Assembly: GCA_002409595.1 (NCBI GenBank)
Contig: DHNQ01000009.1
Coordinates: forward strand, 41,232 to 105,231
DNA length: 64,000 nt
From: Dysgonomonas sp. UBA5412
GTDB taxonomy: Bacteria; Bacteroidota; Bacteroidia; Bacteroidales; Dysgonomonadaceae
Direction: 5' to 3'
Below are positions 63,749 to 64,000 of the stretch, one piece after another (the stretch's first letter is position 1; each line of letters opens with the position of its first letter). The position numbers and the translations under genes were made by a program. The notes beneath the pieces are model-generated. The model searched no databases. It was not told the origin of the DNA and saw nothing but the letters and a program-made list of their open reading frames with translations.

Positions 63749-63756
63749 TATATTTG
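63749..63756 (+). promoter_or_regulatory. -7 box of the right-edge gene
   Basis: TATATTTG, an exact TAnnTTTG match, 45 bases before the ATG at 63801. No -33 TTTG at the right distance. Confidence 0.45.
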
Positions 63757-63800
63757 CTTTTAAATACGAAGCCTTAAAGATTCTCTATACCTATACTAAT

Positions 63801-64000
63801 ATGTTATTGAAAAATAAACTAGAATTAAACAACTCCACGATTGGAAATATTACAATGTTGGATGCTAAATTTTTATCTGAAAATTTGGCGGTTAACTCTA
63901 TTTTATTAGAGAGAGAGACTAATAATCTAACAAAAAAAGATTTAGTAAAAAAATATTTACTATTTCTTTTTATATATAAAAAGGAGTGGATTCCTATACC
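63801..64000 (+). CDS. Unknown protein, 5' part only (3' end outside window)
   Basis: An open frame runs from an ATG at 63801 to the window end without a stop, 66 codons. It starts MLLKNKLELNNSTIGNIT and continues with charged, helical-looking residues, with no signal peptide and no recognised family. A TATATTTG -7 box lies 45 bases upstream and supports it as a real gene. The Lys-Leu-x-Leu-Asn-x-x-Thr-Ile-x-x-Ile/Leu pattern of the first residues resembles leader segments of Bacteroidetes natural-product precursors, but there is no Gly-Gly site in view. That resemblance may be chance. Confidence 0.5.
   Translation, partial: MLLKNKLELNNSTIGNITMLDAKFLSENLAVNSILLERETNNLTKKDLVKKYLLFLFIYKKEWIPI

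Noticed and set aside
1..64000. CRISPR arrays, insertion sequences, prophage, tRNA or rRNA genes
   Set aside because: No regularly spaced repeats, transposase or integrase frames, terminal inverted repeats or tRNA-like cloverleaf signatures were recognised on either strand by eye; a dedicated tRNA and repeat scan was not possible here.

Overview
The window is AT-rich, gene-dense chromosomal DNA of a Bacteroidetes bacterium, most likely order Bacteroidales. The evidence is two SusC/SusD polysaccharide utilization loci (PULs), each led by an ECF sigma/FecR pair, recurrent TAnnTTTG -7 promoter boxes, and Bacteroidetes-type families (GT117/DUF2723, DUF3836, GH92, GH97, DUF4139). A Dysgonomonas-like genus is a guess from overall protein character only. 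No rRNA, tRNA, insertion sequence, prophage or CRISPR array was recognised.

Region by region: 1-13.6 kb is mostly minus-strand housekeeping: the 3' end of a metallophosphoesterase (+), then recF, a DUF721 gene and a thioesterase; a NodB deacetylase behind a giant GT117 membrane glycosyltransferase; a DUF4139/MuiA-type protein (+); an ABC-2 exporter pair; and dnaG. From 13.8-24.8 kb lie a DsbD-like reductase, mazG, a glycosyltransferase, a small membrane protein, an RSH (p)ppGpp synthetase with a decayed hydrolase centre, an NCS2 uracil-type permease, ndk and an M23/LysM peptidase. From 24.9-34.2 kb is PUL 1: sigma, FecR, SusC, SusD and a lipoprotein GH92 alpha-mannosidase, pointing to mannose-containing glycans. 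From 34.3-41.1 kb are ung, a MATE exporter, flavodoxin, a YjjG-like HAD nucleotidase, proS, a DUF3836 protein and a patatin.

From 41.1-49.1 kb a seven-gene minus-strand operon encodes complete glucuronate catabolism. A LacI regulator comes first, then an SDR fructuronate reductase, mannonate dehydratase, uronate isomerase, KDG kinase, KDPG aldolase and a hexuronate-type MFS transporter. A nucleotidyltransferase follows on the plus strand. From 50.6-63.3 kb is PUL 2, minus strand: sigma, FecR, SusC, SusD, a GH67 alpha-glucuronidase, a tandem SGNH esterase and a GH97. This fits acetylated glucuronoxylan oligosaccharides. PUL 2 releases glucuronate, and the neighbouring operon takes it to pyruvate and glyceraldehyde-3-phosphate. 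Two 30-bp palindromes of identical geometry, one on the lacI transcription start and one upstream of PUL 2 susC, suggest that one regulator may link the two.

A second unexplained signal is a 52-bp element, 45/52 identical, found upstream of recF and again, 47 kb away, upstream of the nucleotidyltransferase. The right edge holds the 5' end of an unrecognised gene.
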